Positions 10,529-24,500 of a stretch of DNA of 64,000 nucleotides are shown here, one piece after another. The DNA comes from Aricia agestis. Lineage: Eukaryota; Arthropoda; Insecta; Lepidoptera; Lycaenidae. How positions within the stretch are numbered: the first letter of the stretch is position 1; the number at the start of each line of letters is the position of its first letter. The stretch is from positions 12,678,001-12,742,000 of the forward strand of contig NC_056428.1 in NCBI RefSeq assembly GCF_905147365.1, given 5' to 3'. Below the pieces are notes generated by a model, which saw only the letters and a list, made by a program, of their open reading frames with translations, did no database searches and was not told the DNA's origin. A program made the translations under genes and the position numbers.

Positions 10529-11653
10529 TGCAGTAGGAGTTCTATAAGATAAGATAGATTGAATATTATTATACCAAGTGATAATATTATTAAACATAAT
10601 ATTCTGACGTATTAAAAACTATAAACAAAAACATACTAACTAATAAGTATGATTAGTTCTATGTTACAATAAAGTAAAAAATAAAACGCCATCTGTTGAA
10701 TCGTATTAGAACTAAAATGTTCATTGCATCGATATACTTCTGGATTTTTTATAATATTATACATAAAATATGTTTAAGATTTTCGAAATTTTATTTTAAT
10801 AGTCATCCAAGACCCAGGAACATTGAAAACTTTTTGTTCCGCCTGCGGGACTCGAACCCAGGACCCCCGGGATGAGCGCTGGCCACGCGCAATGCGAATT
10901 CATTTTCATCGATATTTTCATGGAAATAAGATATTTTCCCACATCAAAATGTAGCCTATGTCCTTTCTCAGACTCTAGAATAACTGTGTACAAAATTTCA
11001 TTGCAATCGGTTCAGTAGTTTTGGCGTGAAAGCAAGACAGACAGACAGAGATACTTTCGCATTTATAATATTAGTATGGATAGTATGGATTAGAAATGCA
11101 GTAGGAGTTCTATAAGATAAGATAGATTGATTATTATTATACCAAGTGATAATATTATTAAACATAATATTCTAACGTATTAAAAACTATAAACAAAAAC
11201 ATACTAACTAATAAGTATGATTAGTTCTATGTTACAATAAAGTAAAAAATAAAACGCCATCTGCTGAATCGTATTAGAACTAAAATGTTTATTGCATCGA
11301 TATATTTCTGGATTTTTTATAATATTATACATAAAATATGTTTAAGATTTTCGAAATTTTATTTTAATAGTCATCCAAGACCCAGGAACATTGAAAACTT
11401 TTTGTTCCGCCTGCGGGACTCGAACCCAGAACCCCCGGGATGAGCGCTGGCCACGCGCAATGCGAATTCATTTTCATCGATATTTTCATGGAAATAAGAT
11501 ATTTTCCCACATCAAAATGTAGCCTATGTCCTTTCTCAGACTCTAGAATAACTGTGTACAAAATTTCATTGCAATCGGTTCAGTAGTTTTGGCGTGAAAG
11601 CAAGACAGACAGACAGACAGAGATACTTTCGCATTTATAATATTAGTATGGAT
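10529..11653 (-). repeat. Satellite A array after the helicase insertion
   Basis: Resumption of the interrupted monomer and about two monomers (tRNA-like parts near 10796-10993 and 11364-11561). It ends at TTAGTATGGAT, exactly where satellite B begins. The same A-to-B boundary occurs at 15109, 21153, 46851 and 62317. Confidence 0.88.
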
Positions 11654-12825
11654 AGTCTGTCAAGAAAGTGAAGAAATTAAAAAGTGGCAACATCGTAGTG
11701 TCATCCCATTTTTCTTAGATTGATTTGAAAGGGAAAGACACTAAGATGTTGCCACTTTTTAATTTCTTCACTTTCTTGACAGACTATAATTGAATGAATT
11801 TAGTCACAGCAAGTTCATTCTAAAAGTTTTGTTTTGTTTTGAGGTTAGTTTTATGTTTTATGTTTCAAGTAGTGATGTAACGAATGTTGGATTTTTCAGA
11901 TTCGCGAATGCGAATGCGATTGCGAATATTTATCTTCAACATTCGCGAATGCGAATATTTTAAACGTTTCGTGTCGGCTATGTTTAAATTGAACATAACC
12001 GAACCGATATTGCTTATAGTCTGTCAAAAAAGTGGCAACATCGTAGTGTCATCCCATTTTTCTTAGATTGATTTGAAAGGGAAAGACACTAAGATGTTGC
12101 CACTTTTTATTTTCTTCACTTTCTGGACAGACTATAATTGAATGAATTTAGTCACAGAAAGTTCATTCTAAAAGTTTTGTTTTGTTTTGAGGTTAGTTTT
12201 ATGTTTTATGTTTCAAGTAGTGCTGTAACGAATGTTGGATTTTTCAGATTCGCGAATGCGAATGCGATTGCGAATATTTATCTTCAACATTCGCGGATGC
12301 GAATGCGATTATTTTAAAATTTCAAAAAAAGCGCGCGTAAAATGTTCGACAGGTTTGACGTTTCGTGTCGGCTATGTTTAAATTGAACATAACCGAACCG
12401 ATATTGCTTATAGTCTGTCAAGAAAGTGAAGAAATTAAAAAGTGGCAACATCGTAGTGTCAAAACATTTTTCTTAGATTGATTTGAAAGGGAAAGACACT
12501 AAGATGTTGCCACTTTTTAATTTCTTCACTTTCTTGACAGACTATAATTGAATGAATTTAGTCACAGAAAGTTCATTCTAAAAGTTTTGTTTTGTTTTGA
12601 GGTTAGTTTTATGTTTTATGTTTCAAGTAGTGATGTAACGAATGTTGGATTTTTCAGATTCGCGAATGCGAATGCGATTGCGAATATTTATCTTCAACAT
12701 TCGCGAACGCGAATGCGAATGCGAATATTTTAAAATTTCAAAAAAAGCGCGCGTAAAATGTTTGACAGGTTTGACGTTTCGTGTCAGCTATGTTTAAATT
12801 GAACATAACCGAACCGATATTGCTT
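11654..12825 (+). repeat. Satellite B array 2, about three monomers
   Basis: MITE starts lie near 11653, 12016 and 12411. The first monomer has a deletion between the GCGAAT block and ACGTTTCGTGTCGG. The second MITE lacks the outer part of its left arm (TCAAAAAAGTGGCAAC). Confidence 0.85.
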
Positions 12826-13753
12826 ACTAGCTGTTGCCCGCGACTTCGTCCGCGTGGACTTCAGTTTATAGCGCGCGATGTCAACAAAATTGGTGTCAAA
12901 AGCTTTTATAAAAAAACCCTGGTACCCCTTAAATCAATACAGCTGTGTGCACACAATAAGTATTTCATTTTTTTATATTAAACTTTATATTTTATGCCAA
13001 ATTTTAAAGCTTATTTAGCCCTCCAATTACACAACTTTACCCATAAACTATTTATCATTGATAGATTTAAGGTTACGTCACTGCACAGATAAAGTTCTGA
13101 GTTATTTAATACCGTAGAATAGATATAACAATCGAAAAAAATCGAAACTTAAATATAAGATGATACCAATTCTTATAGAAAGACTTTTGAGCAAGCTTCA
13201 GCGCGATGTAGAAGACGCACGGCGCCATCTATTATGAATTGTTGGAACTAACTTAATTTGAACAAATTTACGCATTTTCACCCCCTTAAATCCCTTTTTT
13301 CCAGTAAAAAAGTAGCCTATGTCCTTTCTCAGGCTTTAGACTATCTGTATACAAAATTTCTATACAATCGGTTCGGAAGTTTTGGCGTTTGGCGTGAAAG
13401 CGAGACTGACAGACAGACAGACAGACAGAGATACTTTTGGCGTTTGGCGTGAAAGCGAGATTGACAGACAGACAGAGATACTTTCGCATTTATAATATTA
13501 GTATAGATTATGTGCACACTGCACAGCTGTTTTTGGGTATTTTGATTAATTAAGGGCCGCGCTATACCGGAATGGCGCTGCCATGCGAGGCGAGCAGTTT
13601 CAGCGTTGCCATTCCGGTGTAGCGCGGCCCTAAGAGGGGTACCACTTACCAGGGTTTTAAAAAGTTTTTAAATTTGACACAAATTTTGTTGACACCGCGC
13701 GCTATAAACTATTAACTAAAGTTCACGCAGACGATGTCGCGGGCAACAGTAGT
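12826..13753 (+). mobile_element. Z element copy 2
   Basis: Same structure as Z1, with the right end reading CAACAGTAGT (one base lost) and the TAA-flanked MITE at 13554-13630. A few bases are missing from the GTGCAGTGTGCACAC stretch present in the other copies. Confidence 0.78.
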
Positions 13754-15109
13754 TATGAATAAAAACAATATTATATAGTAAAGTAGGTATGATTAGTTCT
13801 GTTACAATAATAAAGTAAAAAATAAAACGCCATCTGTTTTCATATATTAGAATTAAAATGTTGATTGCATTGATATATTTTCTGGATGGAATATAGGCCA
13901 ACACGGTACACTTGAACTCCTTTATTTTAGAGCGCCTTCTGTTGTCAACTTGTTACATATAATAGAAATGCAGTAGGAGTTCTATAAGATAAGATAGATT
14001 GATTATTATTATACCAAGTGATAATATTATTAAACATAATATTCTAACGTATTAAAAACTATAAACAAAAACATACTAACTAATAAGTATGATTAGTTCT
14101 ATGTTACAATAAAGTAAAAAATAAAACGCCATCTGCTGAATCGTATTAGAACTAAAATGTTCATTGCATCGATATATTTCTGGATTTTTTATAATATTAT
14201 ACATAAAATATGTTTAAGATTTTTGAAATTTTATTTTAATACACGTCCAAGACCCAGGAACATTGAAAACTTTTTGTTCCGCCTGCGGGACTCGAACCCA
14301 GGACCCCCGGGATGAGCGCTGGCCACGCGCAATGCGAATTCATTTTCATCGATATTTTCATGGAAATAAGATATTTTCCCACATCAAAATGTAGCCTATG
14401 TCCTTTCTCAGACTCTAGAATAACTGTGTACAAAATTTCATTGCAATCTGTTCAGTAGTTTTGGCGTGAAAGCAAGAAAGGCAGACAGATAGACAGACAG
14501 AGATACTTTCGCATTTATAATATTAGTATGGATAGTATGGATTAGAAATGCAGTAGGAGTTCTATAAGATAAGATAGATTGATTATTATTATACCAAGTG
14601 ATAATATTATTAAACATAATATTCTAACGTATTAAAAACTATAAACAAAAACATACTAACTAATAAGTATGATTAGTTCTATGTTACAATAAAGTAAAAA
14701 ATATAACGCCATCTGCTGAATCGTATTAGAACTAAAATGTTTATTGCATCGATATATTTCTGGATTTTTTATAATATTATACATAAAATATGTTTAAGAT
14801 TTTCGAAATTTTATTTTAATAGTCATCCAAGACCCAGGAACATTGAAAACTTTTTGTTCCGCCTGCGGGACTCGAACCCAGGACCCCCGGGATGAGCGCT
14901 GGCCACGCGCAATGCGAATTCATTTTCATCGATATTTTCATGGAAATAAGATATTTTCCCACATCAAAATGTAGCCTATGTCCTTTCTCAGACTCTAGAA
15001 TAACTGTGTACAAAATTTCATTGCAATCGGTTCAGTAGTTTTGGCGTGAAAGCAAGACAGACAGACAGACAGACAGAGATACTTTCGCATTTATAATATT
15101 AGTATGGAT
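13754..15109 (-). repeat. Satellite A array 4
   Basis: A-like segment joined to Z2, then two monomers (tRNA-like parts near 14236-14433 and 14816-15013, 580 bp apart). It ends at the fixed TTAGTATGGAT boundary with satellite B. Confidence 0.88.
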
Positions 15110-16337
15110 AGTCTGTCAAGAAAGTGAAGAAATTAAAAAGTGGCAACATCGTAGTGTCATCCCATTTTTCTTAGATTGATTTGAAAGGGAAAGACACTAA
15201 GATGTTGCCACTTTTTAATTTCTTCACTTTCTTGACAGACTATAATTGAATGAATTTAGTCACAGCAAGTTCATTCTAAAAGTTTTGTTTTGTTTTGAGG
15301 TTAGTTTTATGTTTTATGTTTCAAGTAGTGATGTAACGAATGTTGGATTTTTCAGATTCGCGAATGCGAATGCGATTGCGAATATTTATCTTCAACATTC
15401 GCGAATGCGAATGCGAATATTTTAAAATTTCAAAAAAAGCGCGCGTAAAATGTTCGTCAGGTTTGACGTTTCGTGTCGGCTATGTTTAAATTGAACATAA
15501 AACAACCGATATTGCTTATAGTCTGTCAAGAAAGTGAAGAAATTAAAAAGTGGCAACATCGTAGTGTCATCCCATTTTTCTAAGATTGATTTGAAAGGGA
15601 AAGACACTAAGATGTTGCCACTTTTTAATTTCTTCACTTTCTTGACAGACTATAATTGAATGAATTTAGTCACAGCAAGTTCATTCTAGAAGTTTTGTTT
15701 TGTTTTGAGGTTAGTTTTATGTTTTATGTTTCAAGTAGTGCTGTAACGAATGTTGGATTTTTCAGATTCGCGAATGCGAATGCGATTGCGAATATTTATC
15801 TTCAACATTCGCGAATGCGAATGCGATTATTTTAAAATTTCAAAAAAAGCGCGCGTAAAATGTTCGACAGGTTTGACGTTTCGTGTCGGCTATGTTTAAA
15901 TTGAACATAACCGAACCGATATTGCTTATAGTCTGTCAAGAAAGTGAAGAAATTAAAAAGTGGCAACATCGTAGTGTCAAAACATTTTTCTTAGATTGAT
16001 TTGAAAGGGAAAGACACTAAGATGTTGCCACTTTTTAATTTCTTCACTTTCTTGACAGACTATAATTGAATGAATTTAGTCACAGAAAGTTCATTCTAAA
16101 AGTTTTGTTTTGTTTTGAGGTTAGTTTTATGTTTTATGTTTCAAGTAGTGATGTAACGAATGTTGGATTTTTCAGATTCGCGAATGCGAATGCGATTGCG
16201 AATATTTATCTTCAACATTCGCGAACGCGAATGCGAATATTTTAAAATTTCAAAAAAAGCGCGCGTAAAATGTTTGACAGGTTTGACGTTTCGTGTCAGC
16301 TATGTTTAAATTGAACATAACCGAACCGATATTGCTT
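15110..16337 (+). repeat. Satellite B array 3, three monomers
   Basis: MITEs begin near 15109, 15520 and 15928. This array matches array 2 in order and in private changes (for example the spacer reading GTGTCAAAACATTT in the third monomer), so arrays 2 and 3 are copies of each other. Confidence 0.87.
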
Positions 16338-17269
16338 ACTAGCTGTTGCCCGCGACTTCGTCCGCGTGGACTTCAGTTTATAGCGCGCGATGTCAACAAA
16401 ATTGGTGTCAAAAGCTTTTATAAAAAAACCCTGGTACCCCTTAAATCAATACAGCTGTGCAGTGTGCACACAATAAGTATTTCATTTTTTTATATTAAAC
16501 TTTATATTTTATGCCAAATTTTAAAGGTTATTTAGCCCTCCAATTACACAACTTTACCCATAAACTATTTATCATTGATAGATTTAAGGTTACGTCACTG
16601 CACAGATAAAGTTCTGAGTTATTTAATACCGTAGAATAGATATAACAATCGAAAAAAATCGAAACTTAAATATAAGATGATACCACGTCTTATAGAAAGA
16701 CTTTTGAGCAAGCGTCAGCGCGATGTAGAAGACGCACGGCGCCATCTATTATGAATTGTTGGAACTAACTTAATTTGAACAAATTTACGCATTTTCACCC
16801 CCTTAAATCCCTTTTTTCCAGAAAAAAGTAGCCTATGTCCTTTCTTAGGCTTTAGACTATCTGTATACAAAATTTCTATACAATCGGTTCGGAAGTTTTG
16901 GGGTTTGGCGTGAAAGCGAGACTGACAGACAGACAGACAGACAGAGATACTTTTGGCGTTTGGCGTGAAAGCGAGATTGACAGACAGACAGAGATACTTT
17001 CGCATTTATAATATTAGTATAGATTATGTGCACACTGCACAGCTGTTTTTGGGTATTTTGATTATTTAAGAGCCGCGCTACACCGGAATGGCGCTGCCAT
17101 GCGAGGCGAGCACTTTCAGCGTTGCCATTCCGGTGTAGCGCGGCCCTAGGAGGGGTACCACTTACCAGGGTTTTAAAAAGTTTTTAAATTTGACACAAAT
17201 TTTGTTGACACCGCGCGCTATAAACTATTAACTAAAGTTCACGCAGACGATGTCGCGGGCAACAGTAGT
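16338..17269 (+). mobile_element. Z element copy 3
   Basis: Start is 3512 bp after Z2, giving the period of the compound A-B-Z repeat. The inner MITE at 17070-17146 has a G-to-A change in its left terminal repeat and GG after the right one. Confidence 0.78.
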
Positions 17270-19445
17270 TATGAATAAAAACAATATTATATAGTAAAGT
17301 AGGTATGATTAGTTCTGTTACAATAATAAAGTAAAAAATAAAACGCCATCTGTTTTCATATATTAGAATTAAAATGTTGATTGCATTGATATATTTTCTG
17401 GATGGAATATAGGCCAACACGGTACACTCGAACTCCTTTATTTTAGAGCGCCTTCTGTTGTCAACTTGTCACATATAATAGAAATGCAGTAGGAGTTCTA
17501 TAAGATAAGATAGATTGATTATTATTATACCAAGTGATAATATTATTAAACATAATATTCTAACGTATTAAAAACTATAAACAAAAACATACTAACTAAT
17601 AAGTATGATTAGTTCTATGTTACAATAAAGTAAAAAATAAAACGCCATCTGCTGAATCGTATTAGAACTAAAATGTTCATTGCATCGATATATTTCTGGA
17701 TTTTTTATAATATTATACATAAAATATGTTTAAGATTTTTGAAATTTTATTTTAATACACGTCCAAGACCCAGGAACATTGAAAACTTTTTGTTCCGCCT
17801 GCGGGACTCGAACCCAGGACCCCCGGGATGAGCGCTGGCCACGCGCAATGCGAATTCATTTTCATCGATATTTTCATGGAAATAAGATATTTTCCCACAT
17901 CAAAATGTAGCCTATGTCCTTTCTCAGACTCTAGAATAACTGTGTACAAAATTTCATTGCAATCTGTTCAGTAGTTTTGGCGTGAAAGCAAGAAAGACAG
18001 ACAGATAGACAGACAGAGATACTTTCGCATTTATAATATTAGTATGGATAGTATGGATTAGAAATGCAGTAGGAGTTCTATAAGATAAGATAGATTGATT
18101 ATTATTATACCAAGTGATAATATTATTAAACATAATATTCTAACGTATTAAAAACTATAAACAAAAACATACTAACTAATAAGTATGATTAGTTCTATGT
18201 TACAATAAAGTAAAAAATATAACGCCATCTGCTGAATCGTATTAGAACTAAAATGTTTATTGCATCGATATATTTCTGGATTTTTTATAATATTATAAAA
18301 TATGTTTAAGATTTTCGAAATTTTATTTTAATATTCATCCAAGACCCAGGAACATTGAAAACTTTTTGTTCCGCCTGCGGGACTCGAACCCAGGACCCCC
18401 GGGATGAGCGCTGGCCACGCGCAATGCGAATTCATTTTCATCGATATTTTCATGGAAATAAGATATTTTCCCACATCAAAATGTAGCCTATGTCCTTTCT
18501 CAGACTCTAGAATAACTGTGTACAAAATTTCATTGCAATCGGTTCAGTAGTTTTGGCGTGAAAGCAAGACAGACTGACAGACAGAGATACTTTCGCATTT
18601 ATAATATTATTATGGATAGTATGGATTAGAAATGCAGTAGGAGTTCTATAAGATAAGATAGATTGATTATTATTATACCAAGTGATAATATTATTGAATA
18701 TAATATTCTAACGTATTAAAAACTATAAACAAAAACATACTAACTAATAAGTATGATTAGTTCTATGTTACAATAAAGTAAAAAATAAAACGCCATCTGT
18801 TGAATCGTATTAGAACTAAAATGTTCATTGCATCGATATATTTCTGGATTTTTTATAATATAATACATAAAATATGTTTCAGATTTTTGAAATTTTATTT
18901 TAATACACATCCAAGACCCAGAAACATTGAAAACTTTTTGTTCCGCCTGCGGGACTCGAACCCAGGACCCCCGGGATGAGCGCTGGCCACGCGCAATGCG
19001 AATTCATTTTTATCGATATTTTCATGGAAATAAGATATTTTCCCACATCAAAATGTAGCCTATGTCCTTTCTCAGACTCTAGAATAACTGTGTACAAAAT
19101 TTCATTGCAATCGGTTCAGTAGTTTTGGCGTGAAAGCAAGACAGACAGACAGATAGACAGACAGAGATACTTTCGCATTTATAATATTAGTATGGATAGT
19201 ATGGATTAGAAATGCAGTAGGAGTTCTATAAGATAAGATAGATTGATTATTATTATACCAAGTGATAATATTATTAAACATAATATTCTAACGTATTAAA
19301 AACTATAAACAAAAACATACTAACTAATAAGTATGATTAGTTCTATGTTACAATAAAGTAAAAAATAAAACGCCATCTGCTGAATCGTATTAGAACTAAA
19401 ATGTTTATTGCATCGATATATTTCTGGATTTTTTATAATATTATA

Positions 19446-20992
19446 AACACACCGGCAAAATTAGAGGAACATAACAAAATTTTCAATTTTTTTAAATTGT
19501 TCACTGATTTTTATATATTTATTTATTTATTTACTAATTGATTATTAAAAAATAAATTTTATATAAATTTAGGGCATAAAAACGTGAAAAATAGAAAAAA
19601 ATCAGCAAAAATCAAAAAATTAAGAAAATCTTTGAAATTTCAGTAGTAAGTTTTTAAGATAAATTCTCCATTTTTATTAAAGAAATGCCATGTTAAAAGC
19701 GTGTAATGCCTTCTATGGATCTCAAGAGGGCCTGGATACGCCATTCCATGCTTGCATTTTAATTGTCAATAATTTCCTGTGGGATATTCTCCTACTCCTC
19801 CAGTACCGCCAACTCGAGCTTCTGGACACATTTTGGAGCTGGAGTTTTAACTCGTACCGTTCACCCATTGATGTGCCACACGTCTTCAATCGGATCCACA
19901 TCCGTAGACCACGCTGGCCTCTCCACCTGGGCTACGCCAGCATCGTTTAGGTAATAATGCCCGATTTTCTTACTCTATGGACGCACATAAAATTTAAATT
20001 ACTACCTAAAACTGTGTAAAAGGCACACCATGCAGTTCCAGGATGTCGGTGCTATAGCACTGTACTGTCAAAGTACCATCATCTATAATCATCAGCTCCA
20101 TGCGGGCTCCAAATCATATGCAACTCCAAACCATTACGAAGCCTGCATCATAGGCCACTGTTTCCGGTAAGTTTGATGGCCTGTAGCTTTCCTTATGATT
20201 TATCCACATTCTTTATCGCCTGTCAATACAATGTACACAGACTTTGCTCCCATCACTGTACAGCACAAGATTTCACTCACTTGTCTAATTTTGATGTTCA
20301 CGCGCAAATCTTAGCCTGGCTCTTCGGTGTCCTGTCTCAAGTTTTGGTGCCCTTGCTGGCACTTTTGAGTTTAATTTAACTTCTTTGAGTCTTCTTCTTA
20401 CTGTACAATCACTTACACGTTCATCTGTGACCTGTTCCGACAGGTTTCGTGTCTGCATAGCAGTTTGAGGTCGATTTATTAAGTTTTGTTTCCTTACAAA
20501 ATGGTCATCCTGAACCATTGTCACCCGATATCTGCCTTGTTCTCGTCTCCGAACGTAAGATCCAGTCTCTCTGAAGCGTTGAAAGTTACGATGAACCACG
20601 GAAGCCGACACACCTAAGGCGTGACTGACCGAACGGTAGGTGTGACCTTTCTCTATCGTGGTTACAGCTCTAGCTGTCGCAGATGCTGGGAAATCACTAA
20701 TTTTGTATCTAAGCAATGTGTTCTTCCAAAAACCAAACAATCAAATGAGCTGAGCATACCTTTCACACCGCTAAAACGCCATTCTTATCAGGAACACTTA
20801 CAACGTCAATAATCGAAAAACACTTATTAGGGCATAATTGCTATAAAAACCTGTCAACTTGCCAGTTTTGTTCAATATTTTATTTCTTGAATGAGCTTAG
20901 AAGCTATAAAAAAGGCTTTCAGACAGCCCGACCCACTTGAGTTCAAGTTTTGGCCCTTTTTACCTATGTTCCGCTAATTTTGCCAGTGTGTG
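19446..20992 (-). mobile_element. Tc1-like DNA transposon, degraded
   Basis: A 1547-bp insertion in a satellite A monomer, flanked by TA (19444-19445 and 20993-20994). Terminal inverted repeats of about 28 bp contain GGCAAAATTAG and GGAACATA, the right end differing by a few bases. It holds a broken transposase on the minus strand. TA target duplication plus a Tc1-type helix-turn-helix identifies the superfamily. Absent from units 2 and 3. Confidence 0.85.
19690..20740 (-). pseudogene. Tc1-like transposase pseudogene
   Basis: The first 151 codons (20740-20285) remain open and show the paired-like helix-turn-helix typical of Tc1 transposases (residues about 20-75, including TYRSVSHALGVSASVVHR), followed by TVRRRLKE. 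Downstream the catalytic part can be followed only by changing frame: a stretch LYSDGSK near 20260, a DGTLT segment near 20070, and WSTDVDPIEDVW near 19910, corresponding to the last acidic residue region. Several stops and shifts lie between, so no active enzyme is made. Confidence 0.78.
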
Positions 20993-21153
20993 TACATAAA
21001 ATATGTTTAACTTTTTTGGAAATTTTATTTTAATAGTCATCCAAGACCCAGGAACATACAAAATTTCATTGCAATCGGTTCAGTAGTTTTGGCGTGAAAG
21101 CAAGACAGACAGACAGACAGAGATACTTTCGCATTTATAATATTAGTATGGAT

Positions 21154-21464
21154 AGTCTGTCAAGAAAGTGAAGAAATTAAAAAGTGGCAACATCGTAGTG
21201 TCATCCCATTTTTCTTAGATTGATTTGAAAGGGAAAGACACTAAGATGTTGCCACTTTTTAATTTCTTCACTTTCTTGACAGACTATAATTGAATGAATT
21301 TAGTCACAGCAAGTTCATTCTAAAAGTTTTGTTTTGTTTTGAGGTTAGTTTTATGTTTTATGTTTCAAGTAGTGATGTAACGAATGTTGGATTTTTCAGA
21401 TTCGCGAATGCGAATGCGATTGCGAATATTTATCTTCAACATTCGCGAATGCGAATATTTTAAA
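21154..21464 (+). repeat. Partial satellite B monomer upstream of UBFD1
   Basis: One MITE (from 21154) and its GCGAAT block, breaking off at GCGAATATTTTAAA. From there to 21562 the sequence is AT-rich and unique to the gene edge, so the satellite ends about 100 bp before the likely UBFD1 start codon. The same arrangement is in unit 2 (46852-47162). Confidence 0.85.
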
Positions 21465-21562
21465 CGCAAGTCAGCTAAAATATTTATAATAATCATTTGA
21501 AAATAATAATTAATCGATTTTTTTAATTTTAGACTAAATTGTTTAGTAACGTTCACATTATA

Positions 21563-21575
21563 ATGGATTATATTG
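21563..21575 (+). CDS. Ubfd1: UBFD1 exon 1 coding part, unit 1
   Basis: ATG GAT TAT ATT G followed by the donor GTAAATAC. The last base joins exon 2 (CT TCT GAA) to give Ala-Ser-Glu, so phase supports this short exon. The 98-bp intron ends TTTTCAG. No in-frame upstream ATG is seen. The 5' UTR edge is unknown. Confidence 0.55.
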
Positions 21576-24500
21576 GTAAATACATACTATCCCCGAAGCT
21601 TAACCAAAAAATTCCGCGAAAAGGATTCGACCTTTTGTTCTGGAATATTGCTAACTCACGTTTAAATTTTCAGCTTCTGAAAAAGGAGACACTACAGAGA
21701 ATCGGGATCCAAACTCTTTGGTATCAAACGGTAATTCCAAGCCGGTAATAGATGAAAAGTCGAGTGAGAATGATGATAAACCGCACATCGAAGCCCCCAC
21801 GGAGAACGCTGCGTGCACATCGGAAAAGACATACATTTCAGAAATTCCTGAGCAAGTCGAATTTACAGTTGTATTTAATAACAATAAACATGACATCACA
21901 TTTGCTTACGATGCCTCTGTAGTAGAACTGAAAGCGCATTTAGAACGAATATGTGCAGTGCCACAGTCAGCACAGAAACTCATCATTAAAGGAATGGCCA
22001 GGGACAGCGGGACAATCAGACAAGCTGGGATCGTCAAAGGCGGAAAAGTAATGCTTGTTGGATCCAAAATGGATGATATATTGGCTGTGAAGAGTGCACC
22101 AAAGGTAACATTGTTCTTGGCTAAACAATATTTCAAAGGCAATTCTAGAAGTTTCTAAAATAACTTTTTTATGAAAACATACTTTCAGGAAATATTTGAA
22201 GAGAAGTCTAGCAGTCAATCCAGCAAAGAGCCATTGTGTATGCAGAAGAACCATAGTAAAGTTTTAGATAAGGGTATTCCACCAGATGTAATGCCTGGAA
22301 TAAAGGGAGTCAAGGTGAGAACAACTAAAATAATTCTAATAAGAGTAACCCTTACCTACTTACCTCTATTATTACAAATGTTTATATTATTCTTACACTT
22401 ACCTACAACACGGTCACATTAACTTGTCGCATTGAAATATATATTATATAACATGCAAGCTCCATAATGACATCATCAAACCGTGCGTCTAGTTAATTTG
22501 ACCGTGTTATACATAATATTTATCAAATACTTTAAAAAGACATACCCGCTAAAGAATTAGCTTTAACCTATACTGTACTCGGCGAAACGGCGGTAGCGGT
22601 CATTGACACGCTGTCAAAAATTTTCATTTTCTATATAAACCATAAAGTTAATATACCTAGCGGAATAGAGAAACAAAGGCCTGAGCAAGGGAGATGTCAC
22701 TATCAGTAACACTGCGTGTTAAAAAGAGATGTGTGGTACATGACAGCAGCACTCTTTTTTTTGACGTCCAGTCTGCACGTGCCCCACATTGACAATTTCA
22801 TCTCATAGAAATCATGTTCAATCATGCTTGTGTAAGTGTATATATGTACACATGCATATTTATGCATGTATTCGGTACACATTTTTCGTGTATATATACT
22901 CGAGTGACATTCAACCAGTTTGACATGACAATTTTGTCAAACTCATTTTACAATTTGTTTACATAGGTTTGTTTACTTACGTTTTACAATATTTGGCTTG
23001 GCGTGGCTTTTTACAATATTTTTGTTGTTAAAATACCTAAATGCCCTGTGAAATGGTGTAGAAGTCATACATATACGACTTTTAATACAGGAATAACCTT
23101 TCATCTGTAAGTGTATTGTTTAAAATTATGCTTAAATTTCTTGTATTTTTGTCGACCAAAAAAATCAATAAAAAGATCGTTTATTTAAGTTGGATGCTAG
23201 GGTATTTACGTAAAATTAAGCTGGTCCCTTTGTGTTTGTCTTATTAAATTTACATGTTATTCTAAAAGTGCAATAATCAAAAAATAATATAATTACAAAA
23301 TTTTTACAAAGTCGCCATGGACAGTGTTATGCAAGATGTAACAATTTAATCATAAACGAAATTTTAGGGTCTGGCTGACATTATACTAAATGCGTTATAA
23401 AATGAATGGGTATTCTCATATTTCTTGCTACGGATTTTTTACAACAAAACAAAAAAAATATAATGTAATAAATTATGTTCAATCGACAAAAACAAATAAG
23501 TATTTCCTTTAATATTGTAAATGAACATAAATAAAAAAACTGCTAACTGTTATTAAAATATTATATTAATTGTGAGTTATAAGTACAAATTTTACGTAAG
23601 TTTTTAATTTCAATTCTGTAATAATTTAGCACAAAGATTTTTGTAATCTGAAAACGTCTTCTCTAGGTGCTTGGACAGTTTTAGATTCGCCCGAGTCGTA
23701 CATGGTTTGTTCATAATTATTACATGGATATTATTATTATTATCGTTGTCTTAAGGATCAGAGGAAAATGTTTAATTTTAAAATTGATGGAAAATGGAAA
23801 TAGGTTTACAGCAAAAGAAAAATCGACCGTCCATTCAATAGATATAATTTTAATAGAATGACATAACAAATGACAGTTGTGAATATCATAGGAATTAAAA
23901 AGTTAAGAAACCTTGATTTGAGGTTTACATAATATACTTGGATATTTGTACTCTAGTACGTATATTCCAACAGTCCCCCTCAAATATTCAAGTAGTAACA
24001 CAATCAGAACTATTTTATAATAATTAATTCAATGTTTAATTTCTTACTGAAATAACTTAGCTCAAGTTTACACTGAACTTAGCTTACTGAATTCAACTAA
24101 AACAAAAATATATCACTTTAACTATTATAGATTAACTTCAATCATAAAAATAATTAATTTCACAATTTAAATTAAATTTAATTTACTCCTTATTTCAAGA
24201 AACTTTGGAGTATGTACCATCTTAGTGAAGATATCAGCCAGTTGATTTCCTGTGGAAACATATTCTAACTTTATTACTTTGTTAGTAATTTGTTCACGAG
24301 TAAAGTGGTACTTTATGTCGATATGCTTCGACCTTTTATGATTTGTTGGATTATTGGCTATACTGATGCAGCTATTATTATCCTCAAATATAATTATTGG
24401 CAATTTTACTGGAATCAAAATACTATTTAATAAGGATTTTATCCAAATTGCTTCTCTAACTGCTTCAAATAATGCCATATATTCGGCCTCTGTTGAGGAA

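Larger units (their letters stand above)
17270..21153 (-). repeat. Satellite A array 5, split by a Tc1-like element
   Basis: Three monomers (tRNA-like parts near 17752-17949, 18328-18525 and 18900-19097), then a fourth broken at TA 19444-19445 by the Tc1-like element and resumed at 20993. The resumed monomer has an internal deletion of its tRNA-like part (around 21058). It ends at the usual boundary with satellite B. Confidence 0.86.
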
